Shown: one piece after another, positions 32,592 through 41,782 of the stretch
Numbering within the stretch: position 1 is the first letter of the stretch
Layout: the number at the start of each line of letters is the position of its first letter
Source of the DNA: Pseudomonas sp. HR96
GTDB lineage: Bacteria; Pseudomonadota; Gammaproteobacteria; Pseudomonadales; Pseudomonadaceae
Length of the DNA stretch: 64,000 nt
NCBI RefSeq assembly: GCF_034059295.1
Contig: NZ_CP139141.1
Span: 5,377,001 to 5,441,000 of the forward strand
Direction: 5' to 3'
Notes under the pieces: model-generated
Database searches by the model: none
The model's input: the letters and a program-made list of their open reading frames with translations, nothing else
Told to the model about the DNA's origin: nothing
Translations under genes and position numbers: made by a program

Positions 32592-33045
32592 GTTTCACGT
32601 CATCCTTTTTCAACCGGAAATACCACCTAATACCGGCAACATTATCAGGCTGTGCGCCAACAGCGGCTGCGATTTGCACCTGATCGAGCCGATCGGCTTC
32701 GAGCTCGACGATAAACGCCTGCGCCGCGCCGGCCTGGACTACCACGAGTACGCCAGCCTGCAACGCCACAGCGACCTGGCCAGCTGCCTGGCGGCGCTGG
32801 GGCAGCCGCGCCTGTTCGCCTTCACCACCAAGGGCTCGCGGCCGTTTCATGATGCCGCATTCGAGCCGGGCGATGCCTTCCTGTTTGGCCCGGAAAGCCG
32901 TGGGCTGCCGGCCGAGGTGCTGGACGCGCTGGATGGCGAGCACAAGCTGCGTTTGCCGATGCGCGAGGGCAGTCGCAGCCTGAATCTCTCGAATACGGTG
33001 GCAGTGGCGGTGTACGAGGCCTGGCGCCAGCAGGGGTTTGCCTGA
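32590..33045 (+). CDS. trmL: tRNA (cytidine(34)-2'-O)-methyltransferase TrmL
   Basis: This 151-residue SPOUT-class enzyme 2'-O-methylates the wobble base of tRNA-Leu isoacceptors. It has the family start MFHVILFQPEIPPNTGNIIR, the Arg/Asn-rich first motif, LFGPESRGLP as the knot loop and RSLNLSNTVAVAVYEAWRQ at the end. GGAG lies about 6 nt before the ATG at 32590 and must therefore sit inside the opposing gene. It is followed by a REP-like hairpin and a terminator shared with secB. Confidence 0.95.
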   Translation: MFHVILFQPEIPPNTGNIIRLCANSGCDLHLIEPIGFELDDKRLRRAGLDYHEYASLQRHSDLASCLAALGQPRLFAFTTKGSRPFHDAAFEPGDAFLFGPESRGLPAEVLDALDGEHKLRLPMREGSRSLNLSNTVAVAVYEAWRQQGFA

Positions 33046-33053
33046 GCGGAACT

Positions 33054-33075
33054 TCGCGGGCCAGCCCGCTCCTAC
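33054..33075. repeat. Short REP-like element
   Basis: CGCGGGCCAGCCCGCTCCTAC is the common Pseudomonas REP core GCGGGC..GCCCGC with its CTCCTAC tail. Confidence 0.6.
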
Positions 33076-33103
33076 GGTCGGATCCGCTTACTGCGAGCGG
33101 ACA

Positions 33104-33133
33104 AAAAAACGCCCCGAGGGGCGTTTTTTTTCA
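33104..33133. terminator. Bidirectional terminator between trmL and secB
   Basis: AAAAAAACGCCCC GAG GGGCGTTTTTTTT has A- and T-runs on both sides of the stem and serves the convergent genes trmL and secB. Confidence 0.92.
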
Positions 33134-33147
33134 GCAGCAACCAGCGC

Positions 33148-33633
33148 TTACTGAACGGTAGGCGTCTCGCCGGCTTCCTGCATGCGCTGCAGCTCTTGCG
33201 CGTACAGGGCGTCGAAGTTGACCGGGGCCAGCATCAGCGCCGGGAACGAACCACGGGTCACCAGGCTGTCCAGCGCTTCGCGCGCGTACGGGAAGAGAAT
33301 GTTCGGGCAGAACGCACCCAGGGTGTGGCTCATCGAAGCGTCGTCCAGATTCTTGATCAGGAAGATACCGGCCTGCTGCACTTCGGCGATGAAGGCAACC
33401 TCTTCACCGTTCTTCACGGTGACCGACAGGGTCAGCACCACTTCGAAGAAGTCCGATTCCAGAGCCTTCTGGCGAGTGTTCAGGTCCAGGGCAACGCTCG
33501 GCTCCCACTGCTGACGGAAGATCGCCGGGCTCTTCGGGGCCTCGAACGATACGTCGCGCACGTAGATACGCTGCAGGGAGAATTGGGGTTCGTTGTCGCC
33601 AGCGGCGGCGCCGTTTGCAGCTTGATCAGTCAT
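33148..33633 (-). CDS. secB: Protein-export chaperone SecB
   Basis: This 161-residue tetrameric chaperone keeps preproteins unfolded for SecA. Family segments are [54 protein letters not shown] and [15 protein letters not shown]. It lies downstream of grxC and the rhodanese gene in the order yibN-grxC-secB known from E. coli, with spacing of 39 bp to grxC, and ends at the shared terminator. Confidence 0.98.
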   Translation of the reverse strand: MTDQAANGAAAGDNEPQFSLQRIYVRDVSFEAPKSPAIFRQQWEPSVALDLNTRQKALESDFFEVVLTLSVTVKNGEEVAFIAEVQQAGIFLIKNLDDASMSHTLGAFCPNILFPYAREALDSLVTRGSFPALMLAPVNFDALYAQELQRMQEAGETPTVQ

Positions 33634-33672
33634 TGCAGATCCTTACTTACTTGCGGGACGTAGAGAGAGGGT

Positions 33673-33927
33673 TCAAGCCTTGAGCAGCGCGTCGAGCTTG
33701 CCGGCGCGCTCCAGGGCAAACAGGTCGTCGCAACCACCGACGTGAGTCTCGCCGATCCAGATCTGCGGCACCGACGTGCGGCCCGCCTTGCTGGACATTT
33801 CAGCGCGAAGCTGAGGCTTGCCGTCGACGCGAATTTCCTCGAAGGCAACGTTCTTGCTTTCCAGCAGCGACTTGGCGCGCATGCAGTATGGGCACCAGTC
33901 ACTTGAGTAGACGACGACGCGAGACAT
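33673..33927 (-). CDS. grxC: Glutaredoxin 3
   Basis: This 84-residue monothiol/dithiol oxidoreductase has the active site CPYC at residues 12-15 (YSSDWCPYCMRAK), the cis-proline TSVPQIWIG and GGCDDLFALE for glutathione binding. It reduces protein and glutathione disulfides in the cytoplasm. It sits 1 bp after the rhodanese gene's stop and upstream of secB in one operon. Confidence 0.97.
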   Translation of the reverse strand: MSRVVVYSSDWCPYCMRAKSLLESKNVAFEEIRVDGKPQLRAEMSSKAGRTSVPQIWIGETHVGGCDDLFALERAGKLDALLKA

Positions 33928-33928
33928 G

Positions 33929-34342
33929 TCACTTTACCAAAGGAAGGTTGTCGGAGCGCCAGGTGGAAACACCACCTGACAACTTGGCGGCGGTGAAGCC
34001 GGCCTTGATCAGCGCAGCGCAGGTCGTGCCCGAGTGCTGGCCGATGCTGTCGACCACGATCAAGGTCTTGCCCTTGTGTTTCTCCAGCTCGCCCATGCGC
34101 TCGGCGACTTTCTCCTGGGGGATGTTCAAGGCGCCAACGATATGCCCGCTGGAATAGTCTTTCTTGGCGCGGATGTCGATGACCACGCCTTGATCGGCGT
34201 TGACCAGCGCGGTGAGTTCGCGCGAGCTCAGGCTGCGACCGCCCTTGCCCATTTCCAGGACCAGCAGCAACACCAGCAACACGGCGAAAACGCCGACCAG
34301 CAGATAGTGATTCGTGGCAAATTCGATGAAGTGAGCAAGCAT
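33929..34342 (-). CDS. Membrane-anchored rhodanese-like protein (YibN type)
   Basis: This 137-residue protein has an N-terminal membrane helix (HYLLVGVFAVLLVLLLVLE) and one rhodanese domain (about 40-137; VVIDIRAKKDYSSGHIVGALNIP). The active-site loop reads VVDSIGQHSG, where a catalytic rhodanese has a Cys (usually CxSGxR), so sulfur transfer is unlikely; E. coli YibN is similar in layout. The start MLAHFIEFATNHY at 34342 was chosen because the longer frame would run back over a spacer. It heads the yibN-grxC-secB operon and is divergent from gpmI. Confidence 0.9.
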   Translation of the reverse strand: MLAHFIEFATNHYLLVGVFAVLLVLLLVLEMGKGGRSLSSRELTALVNADQGVVIDIRAKKDYSSGHIVGALNIPQEKVAERMGELEKHKGKTLIVVDSIGQHSGTTCAALIKAGFTAAKLSGGVSTWRSDNLPLVK

Positions 34343-34581
34343 CAGCGGCTTCCAGAGCGTAAAAATGTGGGCCAGTATACACAGCCGCCAAGGCCGGCCA
34401 AAGCCCGTCGGGCAGTCGTCATCATGGAACTGTGCAGCGCTTGCTACTGTCAGTGCAATGAATTGCGTCCAGCACGGGCAGACAAATGCGCCGCTGCGCA
34501 AAGTCGGTTGCTCGCGACCCTCGCCAATGGCCTAAAATGCCCGTCCTTGACCCTGACCCTCAACAACAACGAGTGGCATCC

Positions 34582-36117
34582 ATGACTACCACGCCTAAAC
34601 CTTTGGTACTGATTATCCTGGACGGTTTCGGCCACAGCGATAGCCATGAATACAACGCGGTCTACTCGGCGAAGATGCCTGTGTTCGACCGCCTGCTGGC
34701 CAACCAGCCCAATGGCCTGATCTCCGGCTCAGGGATGGACGTCGGCCTGCCGGACGGGCAGATGGGCAACTCCGAAGTCGGCCACATGAACCTCGGCGCC
34801 GGCCGCGTGGTGTATCAGGATTTCACCCGGGTCACCAAGGCCATCCGCGATGGCGAGTTCTTCAGCAACCCGACCATCTGTGCGGCCGTGGACAAGGCCG
34901 TGAGTGCCGGCAAGGCCGTGCACATCATGGGCCTGCTCTCCGACGGCGGCGTGCACAGCCACCAGGACCATCTGGTGGCCATGGCCGAACTGGCCGCCCG
35001 GCAAGGTGCCGAGAAGATCTACCTGCACGCCTTCCTCGACGGCCGCGACACCCCTCCGCGCAGTGCCAAGGCCTCGCTGGAGCTGATGGACGCCACCTTC
35101 GCGCGTCTCGGCAAGGGCCGCACCGCGAGCATCATCGGCCGCTACTTCGCCATGGACCGCGATAACCGCTGGGACCGCGTCGAAGCCGCCTACAACCTTA
35201 TCGTCGACGGTGAAGCGCTGTTCCACGCCGCAACGCCTGTCGAAGGCCTGGAAGCCGCCTATGCCCGCGACGAGAACGACGAGTTCGTCAAGGCCACCAG
35301 CATCGGCGATGCGGTGAAGGTTGAAGACGGCGACGCCGTGGTGTTCATGAACTTTCGCGCCGACCGCGCGCGGGAAATCACCCGCCCCTTCGTCGAGGAC
35401 GACTTCAAGGAGTTCGCCCGCAAGCGCCAGGCCAAACTGGCCGGCTACGTCGGCCTGACCCAGTACTCGGTGAACATCCCGGCCCCGGCCGCCTTCGCCG
35501 CCGGCAGCCTGCACAACGTGCTCGGCGAATACCTGGCCAACAACGGCAAGACCCAGCTGCGCATCGCCGAGACCGAGAAATACGCCCATGTGACCTTCTT
35601 CTTCTCCGGTGGCCGCGAAGAACCTTTCGCCGGTGAAGAGCGCATCCTCATCCCCTCGCCGAAGGTCGCCACCTACGACCTGCAGCCAGAGATGAGCGCG
35701 CCGGAGGTCACCGACAAGATCGTCGACGCCATCGAGCACCAGCGCTACGACGTCATCGTGGTCAACTACGCCAACGGCGACATGGTCGGCCACAGCGGCA
35801 TCTTCGACGCTGCGGTCAAGGCCGTGCAGTGCCTGGACCAGTGCGTGGGGCGCATCGTCGAGGCGCTCGACAAGGTCGGCGGTGAAGCGCTGATCACCGC
35901 CGACCACGGCAACGTCGAGAAGATGGAAGACAAGGACACCGGCCAGGCACACACCGCGCACACCACCGAGCCGGTGCCTTTCGTGTACGTCGGCAAGCGC
36001 AACCTCAAGGTCCGCGAAGGCGGCGTGCTGGCCGACGTGGCGCCGACCATGCTGTACCTGATGGGCCTGGACAAGCCACAAGAAATGACCGGCACCTCGA
36101 TCCTGGTCGAGGGCTGA
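34582..36117 (+). CDS. gpmI: 2,3-bisphosphoglycerate-independent phosphoglycerate mutase
   Basis: This 511-residue manganese enzyme of the alkaline phosphatase superfamily interconverts 3- and 2-phosphoglycerate. Metal ligands and the phosphoserine are visible in [10 protein letters not shown], in [16 protein letters not shown] (nucleophilic Ser near 63), in [10 protein letters not shown], in [13 protein letters not shown] and in [11 protein letters not shown]. The start at 34582 begins [10 protein letters not shown]; further upstream the frame is not conserved-looking. It ends at its own terminator and is followed by envC in the order usual for pseudomonads. Confidence 0.98.
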   Translation: MTTTPKPLVLIILDGFGHSDSHEYNAVYSAKMPVFDRLLANQPNGLISGSGMDVGLPDGQMGNSEVGHMNLGAGRVVYQDFTRVTKAIRDGEFFSNPTICAAVDKAVSAGKAVHIMGLLSDGGVHSHQDHLVAMAELAARQGAEKIYLHAFLDGRDTPPRSAKASLELMDATFARLGKGRTASIIGRYFAMDRDNRWDRVEAAYNLIVDGEALFHAATPVEGLEAAYARDENDEFVKATSIGDAVKVEDGDAVVFMNFRADRAREITRPFVEDDFKEFARKRQAKLAGYVGLTQYSVNIPAPAAFAAGSLHNVLGEYLANNGKTQLRIAETEKYAHVTFFFSGGREEPFAGEERILIPSPKVATYDLQPEMSAPEVTDKIVDAIEHQRYDVIVVNYANGDMVGHSGIFDAAVKAVQCLDQCVGRIVEALDKVGGEALITADHGNVEKMEDKDTGQAHTAHTTEPVPFVYVGKRNLKVREGGVLADVAPTMLYLMGLDKPQEMTGTSILVEG

Positions 36118-36133
36118 TACCCGGCATTTTCAG

Positions 36134-36172
36134 CAAACGCCTTGCTGCGCAAGCACGCGAGGCGTTTTTTTT
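36134..36172 (+). terminator. Terminator of gpmI
   Basis: AAACGCCT pairs with AGGCGTTT across an inner stem-loop (TGCTGCGCAAGCA) and is followed by eight T. Confidence 0.88.
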
Positions 36173-36225
36173 GCCACTAGCGGCGGGCATACTAGACCGT
36201 CCTTTCCATGGTGACCGCCACCCTC

Positions 36226-37551
36226 ATGCTTCGCGTCCTGATATTCCTGACCTCGTTCTGCCTGCTGAGCACGGCCTTTGCCGATGACCGCGCGCAAACC
36301 CAGCAGCAGCTGGATGCCACGCGCAAGGACATCGCCGATCTGCAAAAGACCATGAATCAGCTGCAGCAAGAAAAATCCGGCGTGCAGAAAGACCTGCGCA
36401 CCACTGAAACCGAAATGGGCAAGCTGGAAAAGCAGGTGGAGGCCCTGCAAAAAGAACTAAAAAAGACTGAAAGCGAGCTGGAGCGGCTCAATGGCGAGAA
36501 ATCCAAGCTCCAGAGCGCTCGTGTCGAACAGCAGCGCTTGATCGCCATTCAAGCGCGTGCGGCCTATCAGAGTGGGCGCCAGGAATACCTCAAGCTGCTG
36601 CTCAACCAGCAGAACCCGGAGAAGTTCGCGCGCACCCTGACCTATTACGATTACCTGAGCCAGGCGCGCCTGGAACAGCTCAAGCAATTCAACCAGACCT
36701 TGCAGCAACTGGCCGAGGTCGAGCGCCAGAGCCAGCTGCAACAGGCGCAGCTGCTGGTGCAGCAGGGCAACCTGGATGACCAGCGCGCCCAGCTCGACCA
36801 GGTGCGCAAGGACCGCCAGGCGGCACTGGCCAAGCTCAACGACCAGTACAAGGACCGTGACACCAAGCTGCAGGCACGCCAGCAGGACCAGGCCGACCTG
36901 ACCAAGGTGCTCAAGACCATCGAGGAAACCCTCGCCCGCCAGGCCCGCGAGGCCGAAGAAGCGCGGCAGAAAGCCTTGCTCGCCGAGCAGCAAGCGCAGA
37001 AGCAACGTGAGCGCGAGGCCCAGGCCCGCGCCCAGGCGCAGGCGCAGAGCAAGGCCGACGCCGGCAAGCAGGACGACGACATGCCTGCGCCGAAACGGCC
37101 ACGGCCAAGCCCCGGGCCGATGGTTTCCAGCAGCGGCGAAACCTTCGGCGGTGCATTTGCCGAGGCCCGGGGAAAACTTCCATGGCCTGTCGATGGTCGA
37201 TTGTTGGCACGTTTCGGCGAAACCCGTGGCGACGACGAGCGCACCAAGTGGGACGGCGTGATGATCAGCGCCCAGGCGGGCAGTGCAGTGCATGCCGTAC
37301 ACGGCGGGCGCGTGGTATTCGCCGACTGGTTGCGCGGCGCCGGACTTCTGGTCATTCTCGACCATGGCAACGGCTATCTGAGCCTGTACGGACACAACCA
37401 GACGCTGCTCAAGAGCGCCGGCGATGTGGTCAAGGCTGGCGAAACCATCTCGACGGTGGGCACCAGTGGCGGCCAGGACACTCCGGCACTGTATTTCGCG
37501 ATACGCCAGCAGGGTAAACCGACGGACCCTGCACAGTGGTGCCGCGGCTGA
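36226..37551 (+). CDS. envC: EnvC-type murein hydrolase activator
   Basis: This 441-residue periplasmic protein has a signal peptide (MLRVLIFLTSFCLLSTAFA), a long charged coiled coil (about 20-260, rich in Q, K and E) and a C-terminal LytM/M23 domain (about 315-441). The LytM domain lacks the standard zinc ligands: the first motif reads RTKWDGVMI with no His. It should therefore activate cell-division amidases, as EnvC does, rather than cut peptidoglycan. An upstream ATG at 36208 would add six residues before the signal. ctpA follows after 95 bp. Confidence 0.92.
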   Translation: MLRVLIFLTSFCLLSTAFADDRAQTQQQLDATRKDIADLQKTMNQLQQEKSGVQKDLRTTETEMGKLEKQVEALQKELKKTESELERLNGEKSKLQSARVEQQRLIAIQARAAYQSGRQEYLKLLLNQQNPEKFARTLTYYDYLSQARLEQLKQFNQTLQQLAEVERQSQLQQAQLLVQQGNLDDQRAQLDQVRKDRQAALAKLNDQYKDRDTKLQARQQDQADLTKVLKTIEETLARQAREAEEARQKALLAEQQAQKQREREAQARAQAQAQSKADAGKQDDDMPAPKRPRPSPGPMVSSSGETFGGAFAEARGKLPWPVDGRLLARFGETRGDDERTKWDGVMISAQAGSAVHAVHGGRVVFADWLRGAGLLVILDHGNGYLSLYGHNQTLLKSAGDVVKAGETISTVGTSGGQDTPALYFAIRQQGKPTDPAQWCRG

Positions 37552-37646
37552 TACGCAACATTGACCACGGCGTCGAGACGACGCCGACATGCTCCGGCTC
37601 CAGGCTTGCGCAGGGAACGGTAGAACACAGGATTAGGAGTTTGTTA

Positions 37647-39044
37647 ATGCCGCATCTGTCACGCCTCACCACGCTGGCCCTGACCATCGCCGTGACCCTC
37701 GGCGCTCCGCTGGCCCTGGCGGCCGACCCTGTCGCCGCCCCGGTCAAGCCAGCCTCGAGCCCGGCCTCGGGCGGCGCGGTGGTCAACACCCCGGTGCCTG
37801 CCGCCGCCTCGACGCCAGCCGCCGACAAGGCGCCACTGCCGCTCGAAGAGCTGCGCACCTTCGCCGAGGTGATGGACCGGATCAAGGCCGCCTACGTCGA
37901 GCCGGTGGATGACAAGACGCTGCTGGAAAACGCCATCAAGGGCATGCTCAGCAACCTCGACCCACACTCCGCCTACCTCGGCCCGGAGGATTTCCAGGAG
38001 CTGCAGGAAAGCACCAGCGGCGAATTCGGCGGCCTGGGCATCGAAGTGGGCGCCGAGGACGGCTTCATCAAGGTGGTCTCGCCCATTGACGACACCCCGG
38101 CGTCCAAGGCCGGCATCCAGGCCGGCGACCTGATCGTCAAGATCAACGGCCAGCCGACCCGTGGCCAGACCATGACCGAGGCGGTCGACAAGATGCGCGG
38201 CAAGATCGGCGAGAAGATCACCCTGACCCTGGTCCGCGATGGCGGCAACCCGTTCGACGTGACCGTGGCCCGGGCGGTTATCCAGGTCAAGAGCGTCAAG
38301 GCGCAGATGCTGGAGAACGGCTACGGCTACATCCGCATCACCCAGTTCCAGGTCAAGACCGGCGAGGAAGTCTCCAAGGCCCTGGCCAAGCTGCGCAAGG
38401 ACAACGGCAAGAAGCTCAACGGCATGATCCTCGACCTGCGCAACAACCCGGGCGGGGTGTTGCAGGCGGCGGTGGAGGTGGTCGACCACTTCATCAGCAG
38501 CGGCCTGATCGTCTACACCAAGGGCCGCATCGCCAACTCCGAACTGCGCTTCTCGGCCACCGGCCACGACGAGAGCGAGCAGGTCCCCCTGGTGGTTCTG
38601 ATCAACGGCGGCAGCGCCTCGGCCTCCGAGATCGTTGCCGGCGCCTTGCAGGACCACAAGCGTGGCGTGCTGATGGGCACCGACAGCTTCGGCAAGGGCT
38701 CGGTGCAGACCGTGCTGCCGCTCAACGGTGACCGCGCCCTGAAGATCACCACCGCGCTGTACTACACGCCCAACGGCCGCTCGATCCAGGCCCAGGGCAT
38801 TGTCCCGGATGTGGAAGTGCGCCAGGGCAAGGTGACCAACGACGTCGACTCGGAAAACTTCAAGGAAGCCGACCTGCAGGGTCACCTGGGCAACGGCAAC
38901 GGCGGCGCCGACCGGCCGACCGCGTCGTCACCGGCCCCGGCCAAGGGTGCCAAAAAAGCCTCGGCGCGGCCTCAGGACGACGACTTCCAGCTCAGCCAGG
39001 CACTGTCCCTGCTCAAGGGCCTGAGCGTGACCCGCGGCAACTGA
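37647..39044 (+). CDS. ctpA: C-terminal processing peptidase (S41 family)
   Basis: This 465-residue exported serine protease has a signal peptide (LTTLALTIAVTLGAPLALA), an Ala/Pro-rich spacer, a PDZ domain (about 110-195; EFGGLGIEVGAEDG) and the S41 catalytic core. The Ser lies in INGGSASASEIVAGAL and the Lys in GTDSFGKGSVQT. CtpA-type proteases trim envelope and peptidoglycan-modifying proteins. TAGGAG stands 8 nt before the ATG. The stop of ctpA is 1 nt before the next start. Confidence 0.96.
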   Translation: MPHLSRLTTLALTIAVTLGAPLALAADPVAAPVKPASSPASGGAVVNTPVPAAASTPAADKAPLPLEELRTFAEVMDRIKAAYVEPVDDKTLLENAIKGMLSNLDPHSAYLGPEDFQELQESTSGEFGGLGIEVGAEDGFIKVVSPIDDTPASKAGIQAGDLIVKINGQPTRGQTMTEAVDKMRGKIGEKITLTLVRDGGNPFDVTVARAVIQVKSVKAQMLENGYGYIRITQFQVKTGEEVSKALAKLRKDNGKKLNGMILDLRNNPGGVLQAAVEVVDHFISSGLIVYTKGRIANSELRFSATGHDESEQVPLVVLINGGSASASEIVAGALQDHKRGVLMGTDSFGKGSVQTVLPLNGDRALKITTALYYTPNGRSIQAQGIVPDVEVRQGKVTNDVDSENFKEADLQGHLGNGNGGADRPTASSPAPAKGAKKASARPQDDDFQLSQALSLLKGLSVTRGN

Positions 39045-39045
39045 T

Positions 39046-39822
39046 ATGCGCAGGTTTTGCCAAGCACTGGGCCTGGCGCTTGCGCTGGGCCTCACGGCGA
39101 GCGCCCACGGGGCGCCGCCAGCCTATTTCAGCCTGATCATCGACGACCTCGGGCAGAACCTGCCGCGCGACCGTCGCGCCCTGGAGCTGCCAGGGCCGGT
39201 GACGCTGGCGGTAATGCCCGACACCCCCCATGCCGCCGAATTCGCCCAGCAGGCGCACAAGGCCGGCAAGACGGTGATCATCCATATGCCCATGGACCCG
39301 GCCACCGGCCCGTTCGCCTGGCACCCCGACCTGCCCCAGGCGCAATTGCAGTCGCGGCTGGAAGCGGCGATCGCTGCGGTGCCGTTTGCCGAAGGCCTGA
39401 ACAACCACGAAGGCAGCCGCATGACCTCGCGGCCGGACGCCATGACCTGGCTGATGACCTCGCTGCAGGTCCACGACCTGTTCTTCGTCGACAGCCGCAC
39501 CAGCGCCAAGACCGTCGGCGCAGCCAAGGCCCAGGCCATGGGCGTGCCAAGCGTGTCGCGAGACGTATTCCTCGATGACGTGCGCACCCCGGAGGCAGTA
39601 GCCAAGCAATTGCAGACAGCCATCGACATCGCCCGCAAGCATGGCTCGGTGGTAGTTATCGGCCACCCTTATCCGGTGACACTCGACCTGCTGGAAAAGG
39701 AACTGCCCAAGTTGAAAAGCCAAGGGGTGGACTGGATACCGATCCTGCAGATGATCGCCGAACGGGGCAACCGGGCCATGGCCGGGCATGGCAAGGATGG
39801 CGAGTACCCGCAGAATCCGTGA
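39046..39822 (+). CDS. Divergent polysaccharide deacetylase (YibQ/DUF610)
   Basis: This 258-residue exported protein has signal MRRFCQALGLALALGLTASAHG and the YibQ fold. The segments FSLIIDDLGQNL, VTLAVMPDTPHAAEFA, VIIHMPMDP, LNNHEGSRMT and FFVDSRTS retain polysaccharide-deacetylase-like Asp and His positions. Its substrate is unknown. It is translationally adjacent to ctpA, and the gpmI-envC-ctpA-yibQ order suggests an envelope or peptidoglycan role. The tandem REP cluster follows directly. Confidence 0.9.
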   Translation: MRRFCQALGLALALGLTASAHGAPPAYFSLIIDDLGQNLPRDRRALELPGPVTLAVMPDTPHAAEFAQQAHKAGKTVIIHMPMDPATGPFAWHPDLPQAQLQSRLEAAIAAVPFAEGLNNHEGSRMTSRPDAMTWLMTSLQVHDLFFVDSRTSAKTVGAAKAQAMGVPSVSRDVFLDDVRTPEAVAKQLQTAIDIARKHGSVVVIGHPYPVTLDLLEKELPKLKSQGVDWIPILQMIAERGNRAMAGHGKDGEYPQNP

Positions 39823-39888
39823 GGGCTGCCTCGGCGCTCGCATCCGAAGATTTTGCTTGCTTGGGAGCCCGGCGCTCCAGAAGCCCCC

Positions 39889-40140
39889 GAGAGGCCGCCA
39901 GGCCGGTTTGATCTTCGACAAGGATCAAAAGATCGCGGGATGCGGCGATCACGCTTGCGTGGGAGGGGGCCAAGCCCCCGAGAGGCCGCCAGGCCGGTTT
40001 GATCTTCGGCAAGGATCAAAAGATCGCGGGCTTCGCCCACTCCCACAAAAGCCGCCAGCAGTCTGCGTGGGAGGGGGCCAAGCCCCCGAGAGGCCGCCAG
40101 GCCGGCTTGATCTACGGCACAGATCAAGGATCGCGCGGGA
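39889..40140. repeat. Three tandem REP-containing units
   Basis: A unit of GTGGGAGGGGGCCAAGCCCC, then CGAGAGGCCGCCAGGCCGG, then TTGATCTTCGGCAAGGATCA occurs at 39957-40030 and 40065-40140, and without its 5' part at 39889-39940. This fills the 320-bp gap between yibQ and the next gene; I see no gene in it. Confidence 0.8.
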
Positions 40141-40142
40141 TC

Positions 40143-40901
40143 TTACAGATACTTGGCCATCACCTGATCGATATAGCCATCGGCTCGCATCTGGTCCAGG
40201 GCCTTCTGCAACCGGGCCACCACCTCGTCCGGGGTGTCCTTGTTGATGGCCAGGAACAGCTCGTCGCTGTTGAAGCGCAACACTGTCTTGAGGTGCGTCA
40301 CCCCTTCCAGCCGTGCCAGGTAGCGCCCGGCCGGGTCGCCGGTGGCCCACAGGTCGATCTCGCCACTCTGCAGCTTCTTGGCATTGTCCTGATCACGCAG
40401 GGCGATCACCGGCTCGATGCCTTTCTTGGTCAGGGTTTCGGCAATGGCATCGCCCTTGTAGGCGCCGATCTTCATCTTGCGCGCCTGCTGCAGGTTGTCG
40501 AGGCTGATTTTGCTGTCGTCGCGGGCCAGCATCACCCAGTCGTCCGGGCCAATCGGGCCGACCCACTTGAAGGATGTCTCGCGCTCGGCGATGCGTGCGG
40601 TGACGAACACGCCATAGTTGGGGTTTTGCAGCGCGAGTTTATAGATGCGGTCCCAGGGGAAGCGCAGGGTCATGTTGTAGGCGATGCCGGCGCGCTTGAA
40701 CATCTCGCGCACGATATCCACGGCGATGCCGCTGAGGTTTTCTTCCTGGGCGAAGTTCTTGCCCCCAGCCGCCATGTTGTAGGGCGGGAAGTTTTCCGTC
40801 AGCAGCACCATCGAGTAATCCGCCGGCACCTCAGCCCGCGCCCCTGCGGCAACGCTCATCACCAGCCCGGCCAGAGCCGCCTGCCACACGCGCTTCACCA
40901 T
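40143..40901 (-). CDS. Periplasmic amino-acid-type substrate-binding protein
   Basis: This 252-residue SBP_bac_3 family protein has a signal (AALAGLVMSVAAGARA). The segments TENFPPYNMAAGG, LSGIAVDIVREMFKRAGI, WDRIYKLALQNPNYGVFVTARIAERE and DLWATGDPAGRY are those of the HisJ/Tcy-like class, used either by ABC importers or as stand-alone sensors' ligand proteins. No permease or ATPase gene is adjacent, so its partner is unknown. It precedes hisF in the same direction after a 100-bp gap and occupies the same place in other pseudomonads. Confidence 0.85.
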   Translation of the reverse strand: MVKRVWQAALAGLVMSVAAGARAEVPADYSMVLLTENFPPYNMAAGGKNFAQEENLSGIAVDIVREMFKRAGIAYNMTLRFPWDRIYKLALQNPNYGVFVTARIAERETSFKWVGPIGPDDWVMLARDDSKISLDNLQQARKMKIGAYKGDAIAETLTKKGIEPVIALRDQDNAKKLQSGEIDLWATGDPAGRYLARLEGVTHLKTVLRFNSDELFLAINKDTPDEVVARLQKALDQMRADGYIDQVMAKYL

Positions 40902-41001
40902 GACTCAGCCTCCATTCTTCGATGGAGCCAGCTTGCCCAGCCGGCCGGCCACTGTCCAGCAAAAAATACCGGCCAGTGGCCATCATTGCCAGCGATCCGA
41001 C

Positions 41002-41772
41002 TCAGCGCACCACGATACCCTGGTGGGCCATGAACGCCTTGGCTTCCGGCACGGTGTACTCGCCGAAGTGGAAAATGCTCGCCGCCAGCACCGCACTGGC
41101 GCCACCTTGCAGCACGCCGTCGGCCAGGTGCTGGAGGTTGCCGACGCCGCCCGAGGCGATCACCGGAATGCCCAGCGCGTCGCTGATGGCGCGGGTCACA
41201 CCAAGGTCGAAGCCGTTCTTCATGCCGTCCTGGTCCATGCTGGTCAGGAGGATTTCACCGGCACCCAGGCCTTCCATCTTCATCGCCCATTCCACCGCAT
41301 CCAGGCCGGTCGGCTTGCGCCCACCGTGGGTGAAGATCTCCCAGCGCGGCGTCTCGCCCGGGCCGGAGACCTTCTTCGCATCGATGGCGACGACGATGCA
41401 CTGCGAGCCGAAGCGCGCCGCCGCCTCGCCGACGAACTCCGGGTTGAACACCGCGGCAGTGTTGATCGAGACCTTGTCGGCGCCAGCATTGAGCAGGTTG
41501 CGGATGTCCTGCACGGTGCGCACGCCGCCGCCCACGGTCAGCGGGATGAACACCTGGCTGGCCATGCGCTCGACGGTATGCAGCGTGGTATCGCGGCCGT
41601 CGACGCTGGCGGTGATGTCGAGGAAGGTGATCTCGTCGGCACCCTGCTCGTCGTAGCGTCGGGCGATTTCCACCGGGTCGCCGGCGTCGCGGATGTTCTC
41701 GAACTTCACGCCCTTGACCACGCGGCCGTTATCCACGTCCAGGCAAGGGATGATGCGTTTAGCCAGCGCCAT
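41002..41772 (-). CDS. hisF: Imidazole glycerol phosphate synthase, cyclase subunit
   Basis: This 256-residue (beta/alpha)8 barrel uses ammonia from HisH to turn PRFAR into imidazole glycerol phosphate and AICAR. The catalytic Asp residues lie in [15 protein letters not shown] and [12 protein letters not shown]; phosphate loops are GGVRTVQDI and ASGGVGN. It is last in hisB-hisH-DUF2164-hisA-hisF, 10 bp after hisA. The window thus holds both histidine synthesis and degradation loci. Confidence 0.98.
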   Translation of the reverse strand: MALAKRIIPCLDVDNGRVVKGVKFENIRDAGDPVEIARRYDEQGADEITFLDITASVDGRDTTLHTVERMASQVFIPLTVGGGVRTVQDIRNLLNAGADKVSINTAAVFNPEFVGEAAARFGSQCIVVAIDAKKVSGPGETPRWEIFTHGGRKPTGLDAVEWAMKMEGLGAGEILLTSMDQDGMKNGFDLGVTRAISDALGIPVIASGGVGNLQHLADGVLQGGASAVLAASIFHFGEYTVPEAKAFMAHQGIVVR

Positions 41773-41782
41773 GCTCTGTTCC

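Noticed and set aside
36208..36225. Upstream ATG for envC
   Set aside because: It would place six residues before a well-formed signal peptide; the second ATG at 36226 gives the typical start.
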